In this document: positions 44,053 to 53,650 of the stretch, piece after piece
Layout of the letters: each line of letters starts with the position of its first letter
How positions within the stretch are numbered: the first letter of the stretch is position 1
Program-made: the position numbers and the translations under genes
From: Neobacillus drentensis
GTDB lineage: Bacteria > Bacillota > Bacilli > Bacillales > Cytobacillaceae
Length of the DNA stretch: 64,000 bases
Direction of reading: 5' to 3'
Assembly: GCF_021560175.1 (NCBI RefSeq)
Contig: NZ_CP091110.1
Coordinates: 1,292,001 to 1,356,000, forward strand
Notes under the pieces: model-generated
Told to the model about the DNA's origin: nothing
Databases searched by the model: none
What the model saw: only the letters and a program-made list of their open reading frames with translations

Positions 44053-45573
44053 GTGAGTACCCTGAAAAACACAGTGAGGGTGATCTTATTTTTAGCGGTT
44101 TTGTCCGGACTATTGTTTTTATTTAAAGATCAGCTGGAAAGCGGCATTTTCGGATTTTTGAGTGTATTAATTACACTGTCTGTTATTTTTATAGGTTTTG
44201 TCATTTTCTTTGAAAATCGTCACCCAACACAAACCATTACCTGGTTAGTGGTTTTAGGGAGTTTCCCGCTTATCGGCTTTATTTTTTATTTATTATTTGG
44301 ACGGAATTATCGAAAGGAAAAGATGTTCCGAAAGAAGTATTTTCTTGATAAGCAAGCGTTCCTAACAGTTGAGGGAGAAGACGACCCAAGAGGTCAGGAG
44401 AAACTCAATTTGATGGGGCAGCATCAAGGGAAGTTATTTAAGCTGGCTCAGAAACTAGGGAATAGTCCCATCTCTTTTGATACGGCTACAAAAGTTTTAA
44501 CTAATGGGGAAGAAACCTTTCAACATATTATGGAACAACTAAAAAGGGCGCGGCATCATATTCACCTAGAATATTATATCGTTCGTCATGATCAGATTGG
44601 CCAAGAAATAAAAGAAATCTTAATTCAAAAAGCAAGTGAAGGGGTTAAGATTCGTTTTCTTTATGATGCAGTCGGCTCTTGGCAGCTCTCTAAACACTAC
44701 ATTAATGCTTTGAGAAATGCTGGTATTGAGGCCGTTTCGTTTGGGCCTGTAAAATTGCCTTTTTTAAATAATAAATTTAACTTTCGTAATCATCGAAAGA
44801 TCATTGTCATTGATGGAAACATTGGTTTTGTCGGCGGCTTGAACATTGGTGATGAATATTTAGGCAGAAACAAAGAAATTGGCTTTTGGCGCGATACCCA
44901 TTTAATGCTTAAGGGTGAAGCGGTTCGAACACTCCAATTAATTTTTTTACAAGACTGGTATTATATGACCAACCATAGTTTTTTAACGGCAGAATACCTT
45001 TCACCTCAAATAGATCATAAACATCATGGTGGAGTACAGCTTATTGCAGGCGGTCCTGATAATGAGTGGAGTACCATTAAAAACATCTTTTTCTCCATGA
45101 TTGCTTCTGCTGAAAAGTCTGTTTGGATTGCATCCCCTTATTTTATTCCAGACGAAGATATATTCTCTGCCATCAAAGTGGCAGCATTGAGCGGTGTGGA
45201 TGTAAGACTCCTGGTACCTAACCGGCCGGATAAACGAATCGTTTTTCATGCATCAAGGTCTTATTTTCCGGAGTTGCTGGAAGCAGGTGTAAAGGTATAC
45301 GAATATCAACGCGGGTTTATGCACAGTAAAATTGTTATTGTCGATAACGAGCTCGCTTCGATTGGAACTTCTAATATGGATATGAGAAGCTTTCACTTGA
45401 ATTTTGAAGTAAATGCGTTTTTGTTTCGGACAAAAAGTACAGAAGAGCTCGTTGAGGAATATATCAATGATTTAAAGTTTGCACGACAGCTTGAATTGGA
45501 AACTTTTAAGCAACGGCATATTGGATTTAGAATTTTAGAATCAACTGCTAGACTCTTATCCCCACTACTTTAA
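44053..45573 (+). CDS. cls: Cardiolipin synthase
   Basis: This 506-residue phospholipase D-type enzyme has two N-terminal membrane segments (about 5-24 and 32-52) and two HKD motifs, FRNHRKIIVIDG and FMHSKIVIVDN. It joins two phosphatidylglycerols into cardiolipin. The start is uncertain: the GTG at 44053 has a poor ribosome site, whereas AGGTGAG overlapping it would fit a CTG at 44062. The gene is not in this place in B. subtilis, so it is an addition between mecA and coiA. Confidence 0.92.
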   Translation: MSTLKNTVRVILFLAVLSGLLFLFKDQLESGIFGFLSVLITLSVIFIGFVIFFENRHPTQTITWLVVLGSFPLIGFIFYLLFGRNYRKEKMFRKKYFLDKQAFLTVEGEDDPRGQEKLNLMGQHQGKLFKLAQKLGNSPISFDTATKVLTNGEETFQHIMEQLKRARHHIHLEYYIVRHDQIGQEIKEILIQKASEGVKIRFLYDAVGSWQLSKHYINALRNAGIEAVSFGPVKLPFLNNKFNFRNHRKIIVIDGNIGFVGGLNIGDEYLGRNKEIGFWRDTHLMLKGEAVRTLQLIFLQDWYYMTNHSFLTAEYLSPQIDHKHHGGVQLIAGGPDNEWSTIKNIFFSMIASAEKSVWIASPYFIPDEDIFSAIKVAALSGVDVRLLVPNRPDKRIVFHASRSYFPELLEAGVKVYEYQRGFMHSKIVIVDNELASIGTSNMDMRSFHLNFEVNAFLFRTKSTEELVEEYINDLKFARQLELETFKQRHIGFRILESTARLLSPLL

Positions 45574-45587
45574 GTGGCGAAATGATG

Positions 45588-45618
45588 AAACTCGTCGAAA
45601 AATCGGCGAGTTTTTTTA
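45588..45618 (+). terminator. Intrinsic terminator of cls
   Basis: AAACTCGTCGA pairs with TCGGCGAGTTT (one T·G pair), then a T-run. Confidence 0.82.
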
Positions 45619-45679
45619 TAATTAAAAGGAAAATACAGGGCGATAGTCGAATTGATAGGTAAAAAAGGAGGGGAATGAT

Positions 45680-46876
45680 TTGTTAACTGCATTAACCAAT
45701 ACAGGTAAAAAGATTTGCCTAGGATTTGATTATAGAAAAGAAACACTAATGTCATTGCGCAATAAGGAAGAATTCGTTTGTCCGATTTGCAGGGAAACCG
45801 TTTTGTTAAAACTGGGAGATCAAAGAATCTTTCATTTTGCCCATAAACAGGGCAGCCAATGCCGTGAAAGTTTTGAAAATGAATCATATGAACATGTTGA
45901 AGGGAAGAAGCAGCTTTTCCAATGGCTTAGTAAACAAAATATACCGTCTGAGTTAGAATATTATGACCGTAACATCCAACAACGGCCTGATATTATGTTC
46001 AAATTTAAAGGACAGAAGTTTGCACTAGAGTATCAATGTTCTTCGTTACCTGATAAAGTTTTTAGGAAAAGAACGATCACTTATTTAGAGAATGGTTATA
46101 CACCATTCTGGGTCCTATCTAGCTGCCATCTTCATCAAAAACGCAAAAATCTTATCACATTGTCAAATTTCCATTATTCATTTTTAAGACCTGCATCATC
46201 TGGACGACTTTATATACCCGCTTATAGCTCCGAAAAACAACTCTTTCAACTAGTGGAGTCGATTTCTCCAATCTCCATCAAAAACTCTTTCGCACATGTG
46301 TCATTCCTGCCCATTCAAACCCTTAAACTAGATTCTGTACTAGAGCCCAATCATGATCATCCCCCAACCCAAGAAAGCTGGAATAGAGAAATGGAAAGAT
46401 ATATCTTCAACTGGGCGCTTCACCCAAGCAGAGAGCATAGGCCATTTCTGCAGGAGGTCTATAACCAAGGGTTAAATCTCTTTCTTCTTCCTCCACAAAT
46501 TGGTTTGCCAGTTACCCATTCGGTCCTTATTCAAACACCTCCGTTTATTTGGCAAACCTATTTGTTTGTCGATGTGTTAGCTAACAAAAATCCCCAAGAT
46601 CTCATCTCGCTAAAGGAAATTTATGCTTCCTTTCAAAAAAGAATCTTTAACAAACAGGTGATCATTCGCAGCCACCCTCAAATAATTGATGTAAATCCAT
46701 TCTCGGCAATAATTGAATATTTAGAGCTTCTAGAGAAATTAAACTTTCTAACTAGGAAGGTCGACTCTGTTTTTGAAGTACAAAAGAAGATCTTAATCCC
46801 GCAATCAAATCGTGAAAGAGATGAAGCCAAACGAGTTTTCTTAGTTCAATATGAAAAAATGTTAGCAAGGCCATAG
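45680..46876 (+). CDS. coiA: Competence protein CoiA
   Basis: This 398-residue protein has an N-terminal zinc-finger-like motif (CPICRETVLLKLG followed by HFAHKQGSQC) and a nuclease-like domain with RPDIMFKFKGQKFALEYQCS, the CoiA/COG4469 pattern. CoiA is needed for DNA processing in transformation in some Gram-positive bacteria. The TTG start follows AAGGAGGGG. MecA, ComZ and CoiA in one window indicate at least remnants of a competence system. Confidence 0.9.
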   Translation: MLTALTNTGKKICLGFDYRKETLMSLRNKEEFVCPICRETVLLKLGDQRIFHFAHKQGSQCRESFENESYEHVEGKKQLFQWLSKQNIPSELEYYDRNIQQRPDIMFKFKGQKFALEYQCSSLPDKVFRKRTITYLENGYTPFWVLSSCHLHQKRKNLITLSNFHYSFLRPASSGRLYIPAYSSEKQLFQLVESISPISIKNSFAHVSFLPIQTLKLDSVLEPNHDHPPTQESWNREMERYIFNWALHPSREHRPFLQEVYNQGLNLFLLPPQIGLPVTHSVLIQTPPFIWQTYLFVDVLANKNPQDLISLKEIYASFQKRIFNKQVIIRSHPQIIDVNPFSAIIEYLELLEKLNFLTRKVDSVFEVQKKILIPQSNRERDEAKRVFLVQYEKMLARP

Positions 46877-47019
46877 AAACGGGAAATTAATACTAATAAT
46901 CGCCATCTGGGCATAATATAGTAGGAGGGCATTTTGATTGGTTTTAAAGGAAAAAAGGCAAAAAAGGAGAATAAGTTAATAGTAAGTTTTTCCAAGTAAA
47001 ATGAATGGAGGATAAATAA

Positions 47020-48840
47020 ATGGCCAATGAAACTAAAGTAAAGCAGCTGCCAGCAAGAAGTGAAATTCCAGTTGAGGACACCTGGAAATTAGAAGATATC
47101 TTTGCAAGTGATCAGGACTGGGAAAAAGAGTATCAAGAAATTAAGAATCAAATCCCTGAGATAAAGCAATACGAAGGCAAATTAGGAGAGAGTGCGGAAA
47201 CACTCTATCAAGCCTTACAGTTCCAAGACAAATTGTTAGAACGGATCGGCAAGCTTTATACATATTCACATATGCGTTACGACCAAGATACAACAAACTC
47301 CTTTTACCAAGGCTTAGATGATAGGATGAAAAATCTCTATTCCCAAGCTGCGAGTCAGCTAGCCTTTATTGTCCCGGAAATTCTCTCAATTGACGAGGGC
47401 AAGGTAAATAACTTCTTAAATGAACAGCCAGAATTAAAATTATATGAACACGCGCTGGAAGAAATCAATTTACAAAGACCGCATGTTTTAAGTGCAGAAC
47501 AGGAAGCGTTGTTGGCTGAGGCAAGTGAAGTAATGGATGCCTCAAGTAATACATTTGGTATGTTGAACAATGCAGATATAGAATTTCCTACCATTCAAGA
47601 TGAAAACGGAGAAGAGGTTGAAGTAACGCATGGGCGCTACAGCCGCTTCTTAGAAAGTGCGGATCAGCGTGTTAGACGTGACGCTTTTCAAGCCGTTTAT
47701 AAAACCTATGGAGCTTTTAAGAATACCTTTGCAAGTACGCTTAGCGGAAATGTAAAAAAGGATAATTTCAATGCGAGAGTTAGGAAATATGATTCCGCAA
47801 GACATGCAGCATTATCAGCGAATAACATACCGGAGAGTGTGTACGATAACCTAGTCGATACCGTAACGGAGAATCTTCACTTGTTACATCGTTATGTCAA
47901 GCTGCGGAAGAAGGTACTTGGGCTTGAAGAGCTTCATATGTATGATTTGTATACTCCGCTAGTGAAAGATGTAAAAATGGAAATCAAGTATGAGGATGCA
48001 AAAGATTTAGTTATCAAGGGTCTTGCACCATTAGGGGAGGAATATTCAAACATCCTAAAAAAAGGCTTCGAAAACCGCTGGGTGGATGTTCATGAAAACA
48101 AGGGTAAACGCAGTGGTGCCTATTCTTCTGGGGCCTACGGAACCCATCCATATATCTTAATGAACTGGCAGGATAATGTAAATAATTTATTTACGCTCGC
48201 CCATGAATTTGGCCACTCTGTGCATAGTTTCTATACACGTAAAAATCAGCCGTATGCATATGGAAATTATTCGATATTTGTGGCGGAAGTAGCTTCAACT
48301 TGTAATGAGGCACTCCTCAATGACTATTTATTAAAAACCATTGATGACGAACAAAAAAGGATTTATCTATTGAATCATTATCTAGAGGGCTTTAGAGGAA
48401 CTGTGTTCCGTCAGACTATGTTTGCTGAATTTGAACATTTAATTCATCAAAAGGCACAAAATAATGAAGCATTGACAGCCGATTCTTTAACTGAAGCTTA
48501 TTATGCATTAAATAAGAAGTATTACGGTGAGGAAGATATTTTTATTGATGAAGAAATCGGTTTGGAATGGGCAAGAATTCCGCATTTTTATTACAATTAT
48601 TATGTCTATCAATATGCAACTGGATTTAGTGCAGCCACAGCATTAAGCAAACAGATTCTAGAAGAAGGCGAGCCGGCGGTTAAGCGGTATATTGAAGAGT
48701 TCTTAAGTGCTGGAAGTTCTGACTATCCAATTGAAGTCCTTAAAAAAGCAGGAGTCGATATGACCAGTGCTTCGCCAATTAAGGATGCATGTAAGGTATT
48801 TGAAGAAAAATTAAATGAATTAGAAAAACTATTAGGATAA
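47020..48840 (+). CDS. pepF: Oligoendopeptidase F (PepF, M3 family)
   Basis: This 606-residue cytoplasmic zinc peptidase has HEFGH at residues 395-399 and an M3B fold throughout. It cleaves short peptides, fitting the peptide importers nearby. The ATG follows GGAGG. In B. subtilis pepF (yjbG) stands in the same place before yizD. A 21-codon open frame at 46935-47000 upstream has a ribosome site but little support. Confidence 0.96.
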   Translation: MANETKVKQLPARSEIPVEDTWKLEDIFASDQDWEKEYQEIKNQIPEIKQYEGKLGESAETLYQALQFQDKLLERIGKLYTYSHMRYDQDTTNSFYQGLDDRMKNLYSQAASQLAFIVPEILSIDEGKVNNFLNEQPELKLYEHALEEINLQRPHVLSAEQEALLAEASEVMDASSNTFGMLNNADIEFPTIQDENGEEVEVTHGRYSRFLESADQRVRRDAFQAVYKTYGAFKNTFASTLSGNVKKDNFNARVRKYDSARHAALSANNIPESVYDNLVDTVTENLHLLHRYVKLRKKVLGLEELHMYDLYTPLVKDVKMEIKYEDAKDLVIKGLAPLGEEYSNILKKGFENRWVDVHENKGKRSGAYSSGAYGTHPYILMNWQDNVNNLFTLAHEFGHSVHSFYTRKNQPYAYGNYSIFVAEVASTCNEALLNDYLLKTIDDEQKRIYLLNHYLEGFRGTVFRQTMFAEFEHLIHQKAQNNEALTADSLTEAYYALNKKYYGEEDIFIDEEIGLEWARIPHFYYNYYVYQYATGFSAATALSKQILEEGEPAVKRYIEEFLSAGSSDYPIEVLKKAGVDMTSASPIKDACKVFEEKLNELEKLLG

Positions 48841-48923
48841 GAAAAGTAAAGTCGTCCGTTTAGGGCAGTTCTGTAATCATGTGGGTTCTTGAACCGGACA
48901 ACAATCCAAGATATAGTTTTATC

Positions 48924-48957
48924 AAAAAAGGATGGGCCATAAGGGCTCCATCCTTTT
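48924..48957 (-). terminator. Terminator between pepF and yizD
   Basis: AAAAGGATGG pairs with CCATCCTTTT. The longer T-run is on the minus strand, where the hairpin begins at the yizD stop codon; it may also stop pepF. Confidence 0.75.
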
Positions 48958-49129
48958 AAAAACCTCTAAACCGTCTCCGATCATTCAGATAAACAGTAAA
49001 AATTAGAATAGATATAAACAAGATAGGAAAACTCAGCAGCATTGGGAAAATGTGAATCAGTGCCAGAAGATTAAGAAAAAAGGCGATAACAATAAAAAGG
49101 ATCATAATGATGTAAGGTAATTTGCCCAT
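48956..49129 (-). CDS. yizD: YizD-like small membrane protein
   Basis: This 57-residue protein, starting MGKLPYIIMILFIVIAFF, has two membrane segments (about 5-24 and 30-48) and a basic tail NDRRRFRGF. AAAGGTGG lies before the ATG. Its place between pepF and roxS/spxH matches yizD in B. subtilis, which is the reason for the name; sequence identity was not checked. Confidence 0.7.
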   Translation of the reverse strand: MGKLPYIIMILFIVIAFFLNLLALIHIFPMLLSFPILFISILIFTVYLNDRRRFRGF

Positions 49130-49202
49130 ATAACGTCCACCTTTTCGATTACTTATAGTATATCTATTGTCGATTAGGTGAATTTATTACTTTTTGACAA
49201 TT

Positions 49203-49255
49203 ATGTGAAATAAAGCACAAACATATTGTCACATGCTAATCCTGCGTGGTATATT
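49203..49255 (+). promoter_or_regulatory. RoxS promoter with Rex-like operator
   Basis: ATGTGAAATAAAGCACAA (49203-49220) matches the Rex operator TTGTGAANNNNTTCACAA at eleven of fourteen fixed positions, and the Fnr consensus with one mismatch. A promoter TTGTCA (49226) to TATATT (49250-49255) fits a start near 49262. B. subtilis roxS is reported to be Rex- and ResD-controlled. The Fnr reading is less likely because the -10 is not 29.5 bp away. Confidence 0.65.
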
Positions 49256-49261
49256 TTATAC

Positions 49262-49381
49262 GTGAAGTTGATCACAACAAACATATACCCCTTTGTTTGA
49301 CCGTGAAAAATTTCTCCCATCCCCTTTGTTCGTAATAATAGAAAAATGCCTTGCAGTTGTAAAGCTGCAAGGCATTTTCGT
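49262..49381 (+). ncRNA. roxS: Small regulatory RNA RoxS (RsaE family)
   Basis: The transcript contains the two C-rich seed regions of RoxS/RsaE: ACCCCTTTGTTTGA and CCCATCCCCTTTGTT, plus the linking GTGAAAAATTTCTCC. It ends in a strong hairpin, AAAATGCCTTGCAG with its complement (49343-49379). RoxS base-pairs with mRNAs of central metabolism to restore redox balance; in B. subtilis it lies between yizD and yjbH (spxH), as here. Hairpin T-runs are short on the plus strand and better on the minus strand, so it may also terminate spxH. Confidence 0.92.
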
Positions 49382-49466
49382 TTCCAATAAAAAATTATTT
49401 TGATATTTAAAGTGCTGGAGCTTTTTAGATAAAAAAACAAATGTCAATCCTTGTTATGACATTTGT

Positions 49467-50336
49467 CTATTCATCAATATATCGCCAAAATGTACCGTAT
49501 TTTGCGGGTATTTGCTCAACCACCTGTTTCAACAAAAGCTTCTTCATTTCCCGTTCAATCTGGGAAATGGACATATTATAAACAACAGCAATTTCTTTAG
49601 AAGCAACAAGCTTAAAAAATTTAAGAAAAGCTTCTAGTGGCGGTGGTGGAGATTTTTCAGGGCTTTCAGAAAGCATCTCTTCGAGAATTTGTACATATAC
49701 CTCATAAGGATAAGAACCGGTAATTTTAATCCCCTCATCCTCGATATTTTCATTAAAAAATACGAGGGTTGGAATTTCACTTACATCCATTTCAGAAGTG
49801 ATTTTTAAATCACATTGAAAGGCTTTGGCCGCGCTGTCGGAATGAATATCTTTCATGAATTCCTCGACATCTAAGCCAGCTTGATCCGCACATTTCTTTA
49901 ACACCTCAAGGTTTGAAGGGTTCTGCTTTTCTAAAAATAACATTTCCTGAATTTTGCGGAAGAAACGTAAGCCCGCTCGTCTACCCTGTAATTCTGCAGC
50001 TTTAATCGCAATAGAAACAATGTAAGGATTATCAATCGGATTCTCCAACCAAAGTGTACCATCACAAGACATTCCTGATCTGCTGCCTGTTTTTTCCCAA
50101 ACCTGAGCGATATTTTCATAATTCTTCTTTTTACTCAAATTTAAATTAGCTAATCGTCCACTTAATACATGCTTAATCGAAAAGTACCGGCCGTACTCAA
50201 TTTTAAGTTTTTTGAGAATCGGCTCTAATGCCCAGCATTCAGGGCATAACGGATCAATAAACATATAGATTTCGATTGGCTTTTTGTCATTGCCTCTGAA
50301 ATGATTCTTGGGGACAGGGGATGAAGAATTATTCAC
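49467..50336 (-). CDS. spxH: Spx adaptor SpxH (YjbH)
   Basis: This 289-residue DsbA-like protein has CPEC at residues 31-34 and the long helical insertion typical of YjbH. It binds Spx and speeds its degradation by ClpXP. The GTG at 50336 is chosen because it gives the N-terminal length of the B. subtilis protein and has GGGTGA upstream; longer starts to 50363 are possible. It overlaps the yjbI stop by 8 nt, so the two are coupled. Confidence 0.92.
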   Translation of the reverse strand: MNNSSSPVPKNHFRGNDKKPIEIYMFIDPLCPECWALEPILKKLKIEYGRYFSIKHVLSGRLANLNLSKKKNYENIAQVWEKTGSRSGMSCDGTLWLENPIDNPYIVSIAIKAAELQGRRAGLRFFRKIQEMLFLEKQNPSNLEVLKKCADQAGLDVEEFMKDIHSDSAAKAFQCDLKITSEMDVSEIPTLVFFNENIEDEGIKITGSYPYEVYVQILEEMLSESPEKSPPPPLEAFLKFFKLVASKEIAVVYNMSISQIEREMKKLLLKQVVEQIPAKYGTFWRYIDE

Positions 50337-50739
50337 GATTTTCACCCGTAATCTCACCATCATCTGGCGTGTTAATCATATGTTGAGCCGTAAGATATAG
50401 CCGTGCGTAAAATTCTTCTCTTACCGGTCCTTCTAATTCGACGAGGTCCATTGCTTTCTTCATACAAGATAACCAAGCCGTTGCACGGGTTGGTGTAACT
50501 GGAAATGGCAAATGACGTGCTCGCATCATCGGATGACCATGTTCTTCTGTATAGAGAGGAGGTCCTCCTAAATATTGGGTTAAAAATTGCTTTTGTTTCC
50601 GGGCAATTTCTGAGAATTGATTTGGAAATATGGGCGCAAGGTCAGGATGTTGTGCAACAAGGCTATAGAAAGTGTCGACAAGACGGTGTAGTGTATCTTC
50701 ACCAATTACTTCGAATGGTGTAAGCTTTTTATCAATCAT
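50329..50739 (-). CDS. yjbI: Truncated haemoglobin, group II (YjbI)
   Basis: This 136-residue trHbO-type globin has proximal His at 76 ([10 protein letters not shown]) and distal Tyr at 25 (DTFYSLV), the positions reported for the B. subtilis protein. It may bind oxygen or nitric oxide and protect or regulate its partner SpxH. AAAGGAG precedes the ATG at 50739. The yjbJ gene that follows in B. subtilis is absent. Confidence 0.94.
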   Translation of the reverse strand: MIDKKLTPFEVIGEDTLHRLVDTFYSLVAQHPDLAPIFPNQFSEIARKQKQFLTQYLGGPPLYTEEHGHPMMRARHLPFPVTPTRATAWLSCMKKAMDLVELEGPVREEFYARLYLTAQHMINTPDDGEITGENRE

Positions 50740-50876
50740 GTTGACAACTCCTTTCATCTTTATTGTATTCATATTTTAACAATGCCCAATTCATATCTCA
50801 AATGAATTGCCTTGAAAAGGACTGATTTTTAAGCTGCCTATTTTTTTATATAGGCTTTGTTAAGCTTGAATGGTGA

Positions 50877-50922
50877 TTTCCGCTCCAGGCGGCTTCGCTT
50901 TCCGCTCCAATCAACAAGATAA
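50877..50922. repeat. Possible second repeat type between yjbI and yjbK
   Basis: TTTCCGCTCCAGGCGGCTTC and GCTTTCCGCTCC form a GC-rich patch with internal repetition, unlike the main dispersed repeat in this window. Similar patches are common between genes in Bacillaceae. Only one copy is seen here. Confidence 0.4.
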
Positions 50923-50976
50923 AAAATCCACAATAACCTTTTACACAGCCTTTATATAAAAAAGGCTGCTTCTCAT

Positions 50977-51561
50977 TCATTTAGTTTGTTTATCTTTTTG
51001 GTTATAAAAGCGGTGGACTTTATTCTCGGTATGACGTTCTGGAATCTTAAAGCGGTTCAGAAGGGCCTGGAAGTTTATTAGGCCTTCTTGATAGTCTTCA
51101 ACTTCATATTCTATTTCATAATCTTCCTGTTGAAGATAAATACTGTGGTCAAGGACGAGCAGTCCTTTCTTATAGACAATCTCAACCCGATTGGTGATCA
51201 GAGAACCAAAATATTCAATCTTGGAAAACGAGATGTTATTTTCTTCAATTAATTGTTTTATTTGCCCCTCTGGCAGTCTGCCATTATGAATAGCTGCAGA
51301 AGCTTCCTCACTGGTTAATCTTTGATTGGTTTCAAGCAGCCCAATTTCTCTTGGCTGTTTGAGGGTCATAACATAATCCGTGCCTTTTTTTCGGATCCTT
51401 AGTGCACTTTGCGTATTCTTTAACGCGAAATCAACTGTATCAAAGTATAAGTTCTCCTGCGTGAAAATCTGATTATCCGCTATGTTAAACGCCACTAAAA
51501 TTCTTTCATATTCTGCTTTTGTGAGCAGGTTTTTAAACTCAATTTCGATATTTTGTGACAT
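50977..51561 (-). CDS. yjbK: CYTH-domain protein (YjbK)
   Basis: This 194-residue protein starts MSQNIEIEFKN, containing the ExExK signature of CYTH phosphatases. These act on triphosphates in a metal-dependent tunnel fold. Charged residues typical of the tunnel follow (LRIRKKG, MTLKQPR, EIEYEV). The start at 51561 follows AAAGGAAG. It lies divergent from yjbL. Confidence 0.92.
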   Translation of the reverse strand: MSQNIEIEFKNLLTKAEYERILVAFNIADNQIFTQENLYFDTVDFALKNTQSALRIRKKGTDYVMTLKQPREIGLLETNQRLTSEEASAAIHNGRLPEGQIKQLIEENNISFSKIEYFGSLITNRVEIVYKKGLLVLDHSIYLQQEDYEIEYEVEDYQEGLINFQALLNRFKIPERHTENKVHRFYNQKDKQTK

Positions 51562-51716
51562 CCTCTTTCTTCCTTTCACCAAATAGATGATTTCATCATA
51601 CCGATGAACTTTGACTGTTGTCTAGTTTCCGAATCTTGCCGCTTTTTAAAAAAGCAATCCTTGGGAGAAATGGTCTGATTATGCTAAAATAGGAAGGTAA
51701 AGATGGAGGTTTAAAC

Positions 51717-52085
51717 ATGAAGAAGAAAATAATCATTCAAACAGCAGTTTTAACGGATTCAAAGCTAATTTTAGAAACGGATGAATCCATTAATGGGTTA
51801 ATTCCTGGGGAACAAATACTTGTTGATTCGGATAATAGCGCATTTATTTATCTTATGGAAGATCAAGAAGACTATACATATATTGTTTTATCAGAAGGTC
51901 TATGGTCTTATTTAAAAACGGCAAACGAGCAAAAACTACCTGTTCTAGTAAGATCAAATAAGGAACAAATTGAACTCATAAATTTTCATGAGGAATTAGA
52001 ATATATTCTAAGTAATATTAAGGGTAACAGTAACTATGGTGATGAATTGGTAACGAAGGTTGAGAGATTGTTCTTATCCGTTTAG
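51717..52085 (+). CDS. yjbL: YjbL-like protein (UPF0738)
   Basis: This 122-residue acidic protein starts MKKKIIIQTAVLTDSKLILE and matches the YjbL/UPF0738 family in sequence feel and place. No motif suggests a function. GGAGG precedes the ATG. Confidence 0.85.
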   Translation: MKKKIIIQTAVLTDSKLILETDESINGLIPGEQILVDSDNSAFIYLMEDQEDYTYIVLSEGLWSYLKTANEQKLPVLVRSNKEQIELINFHEELEYILSNIKGNSNYGDELVTKVERLFLSV

Positions 52086-52150
52086 CTTGAAGAGAGCGAA
52101 AAAGTAAAAGTTGCCCTTTTCTAACGATATTGTTTTTTCGAGGTGGAATC

Positions 52151-52789
52151 ATGAAGCACTGGGATCAATTTTTAGCGCCTTATAAACAGGCTGTATCAGA
52201 ATTAAAGGTAAAATTAAAAGGGATGAGAGGGCAATACGAGTTTGATTCTTCTCATTCACCGATTGAATTTGTAACAGGACGAGTCAAACCAATTGCTAGT
52301 ATTCTCGATAAAGCGAACCAAAAAGGGATTCCGCTTGAAAGCCTGGAAGAGGAGATGCAGGATATTGCCGGCATGCGGATTATGTGTCAGTTTGTCGATG
52401 ATATACACACCGTTGTTAATTTATTAAGAAACCGCAATGATCTTGAAATTGTTGAAGAAAGAGATTATATCTCTCATGAAAAAACAAGTGGATACCGCTC
52501 CTACCATGTGGTCATTCAATATCCCGTCCAAACGATTCATGGGGAAAAGAAAATCCTTGCTGAAATTCAAATACGGACATTGGCGATGAATTTCTGGGCC
52601 ACGATTGAACATTCCCTTAACTATAAATATAAAGGGGTATTTCCTTCCGATATCAAAATGAGATTACAAAGAGCAGCAGAAGCAGCATTTCGTTTAGATG
52701 AGGAAATGTCATTAATACGCGGTGAGATCCAGGAAGCACAAGCATTCTTTACACGGAAAAAGGAATTGACACAAGAGGAAAAAAACTAA
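52151..52789 (+). CDS. sasB: Small alarmone synthetase (YjbM/RelQ type)
   Basis: This 212-residue protein has a RelA/SpoT-type synthetase domain with RSYHVVIQYP and EIQIRTLAMNFWATIEH, and no hydrolase or regulatory domains. It makes (p)ppGpp and pGpp from GTP/GDP/GMP and ATP. The start at 52151 follows GAGGTGG. It is followed by nadK after 49 nt as in B. subtilis. Confidence 0.94.
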   Translation: MKHWDQFLAPYKQAVSELKVKLKGMRGQYEFDSSHSPIEFVTGRVKPIASILDKANQKGIPLESLEEEMQDIAGMRIMCQFVDDIHTVVNLLRNRNDLEIVEERDYISHEKTSGYRSYHVVIQYPVQTIHGEKKILAEIQIRTLAMNFWATIEHSLNYKYKGVFPSDIKMRLQRAAEAAFRLDEEMSLIRGEIQEAQAFFTRKKELTQEEKN

Positions 52790-52838
52790 CGTAAAGCCTG
52801 TTTTCCTTTTGAAAGCCTATTTTTAAGGAGAATATAAG

Positions 52839-53633
52839 ATGAAATTTGCGATTACTTCAAAGGGAGATCAAAAGTCCAATATTTTAATGCATAAAATGAG
52901 GACATATTTACTGGATTTTGACCTTATATACGATGAAGACCAACCTGATATTGTTGTTTCCATTGGCGGTGACGGGACACTTCTTTATGCTTTTCACCGC
53001 TATAGCAGCCGATTGAGTAAAACAGCATTTGTCGGAATACATACCGGGCACCTAGGATTCTATGCAGATTGGATACCGGATGAAATTGAAAAGCTTGTCA
53101 TCGCCATTGCGAAAACTCCTTTCCAAGTCGTAGAATACCCACTCCTTGAAGTCATTATCCGATATACACACGCCGGAAAAGAATCCCGGTACTTGGCGCT
53201 TAATGAATCAACGGTGAAAAGTGTTGAAGGTACTCTTGTCATGGACGTTGAAATTCGGGGCCAACATTTTGAACGTTTCCGTGGTGATGGCCTGTGTGTT
53301 TCTACTCCATCTGGAAGTACGGCTTATAATAAAGCTCTTGGCGGGGCAATTATTCATCCATCGATCTCAGCCTTACAAGTTGCGGAAATGGCCTCCATTA
53401 ATAACAAGGTGTTTCGAACAGTTGGCTCACCGCTAATTCTGCCAGCACACCATACCTGTATGCTTAAGCCAGTTAAAAAATCAGATTTTCAAATTACCAT
53501 TGATCACCTGACTTTACTCCATAAAGATGTTAAATCTATTCAATTCAGGGTACCTGAGGAGAAGATCCGTTTTGCCCGTTTCAGACCGTTTCCATTTTGG
53601 AAAAGGGTCCATGATTCATTTATCTCTGATTAA
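52839..53633 (+). CDS. nadK: NAD kinase
   Basis: This 264-residue kinase converts NAD to NADP. It has GGDGT at 43-47, the LNEST motif and [11 protein letters not shown]. The length matches PpnKA (YjbN) of B. subtilis. AAGGAG precedes the ATG. It overlaps neither neighbour but is spaced for an operon with yjbM and yjbO. Confidence 0.96.
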   Translation: MKFAITSKGDQKSNILMHKMRTYLLDFDLIYDEDQPDIVVSIGGDGTLLYAFHRYSSRLSKTAFVGIHTGHLGFYADWIPDEIEKLVIAIAKTPFQVVEYPLLEVIIRYTHAGKESRYLALNESTVKSVEGTLVMDVEIRGQHFERFRGDGLCVSTPSGSTAYNKALGGAIIHPSISALQVAEMASINNKVFRTVGSPLILPAHHTCMLKPVKKSDFQITIDHLTLLHKDVKSIQFRVPEEKIRFARFRPFPFWKRVHDSFISD

Positions 53634-53650
53634 GCCGGAGGACCTTACTG

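Noticed and set aside
46935..47000. 21-codon open frame with TTG start upstream of pepF
   Set aside because: A ribosome site (GGAGGG) is present, but the frame is too short and lysine-rich to separate from chance without conservation data.
49204..49219. Eighth Fnr promoter at roxS
   Set aside because: The operator has one mismatch, but no -10 lies 29.5 bp away on either strand; Rex is the better reading because RoxS is known to be Rex-controlled.
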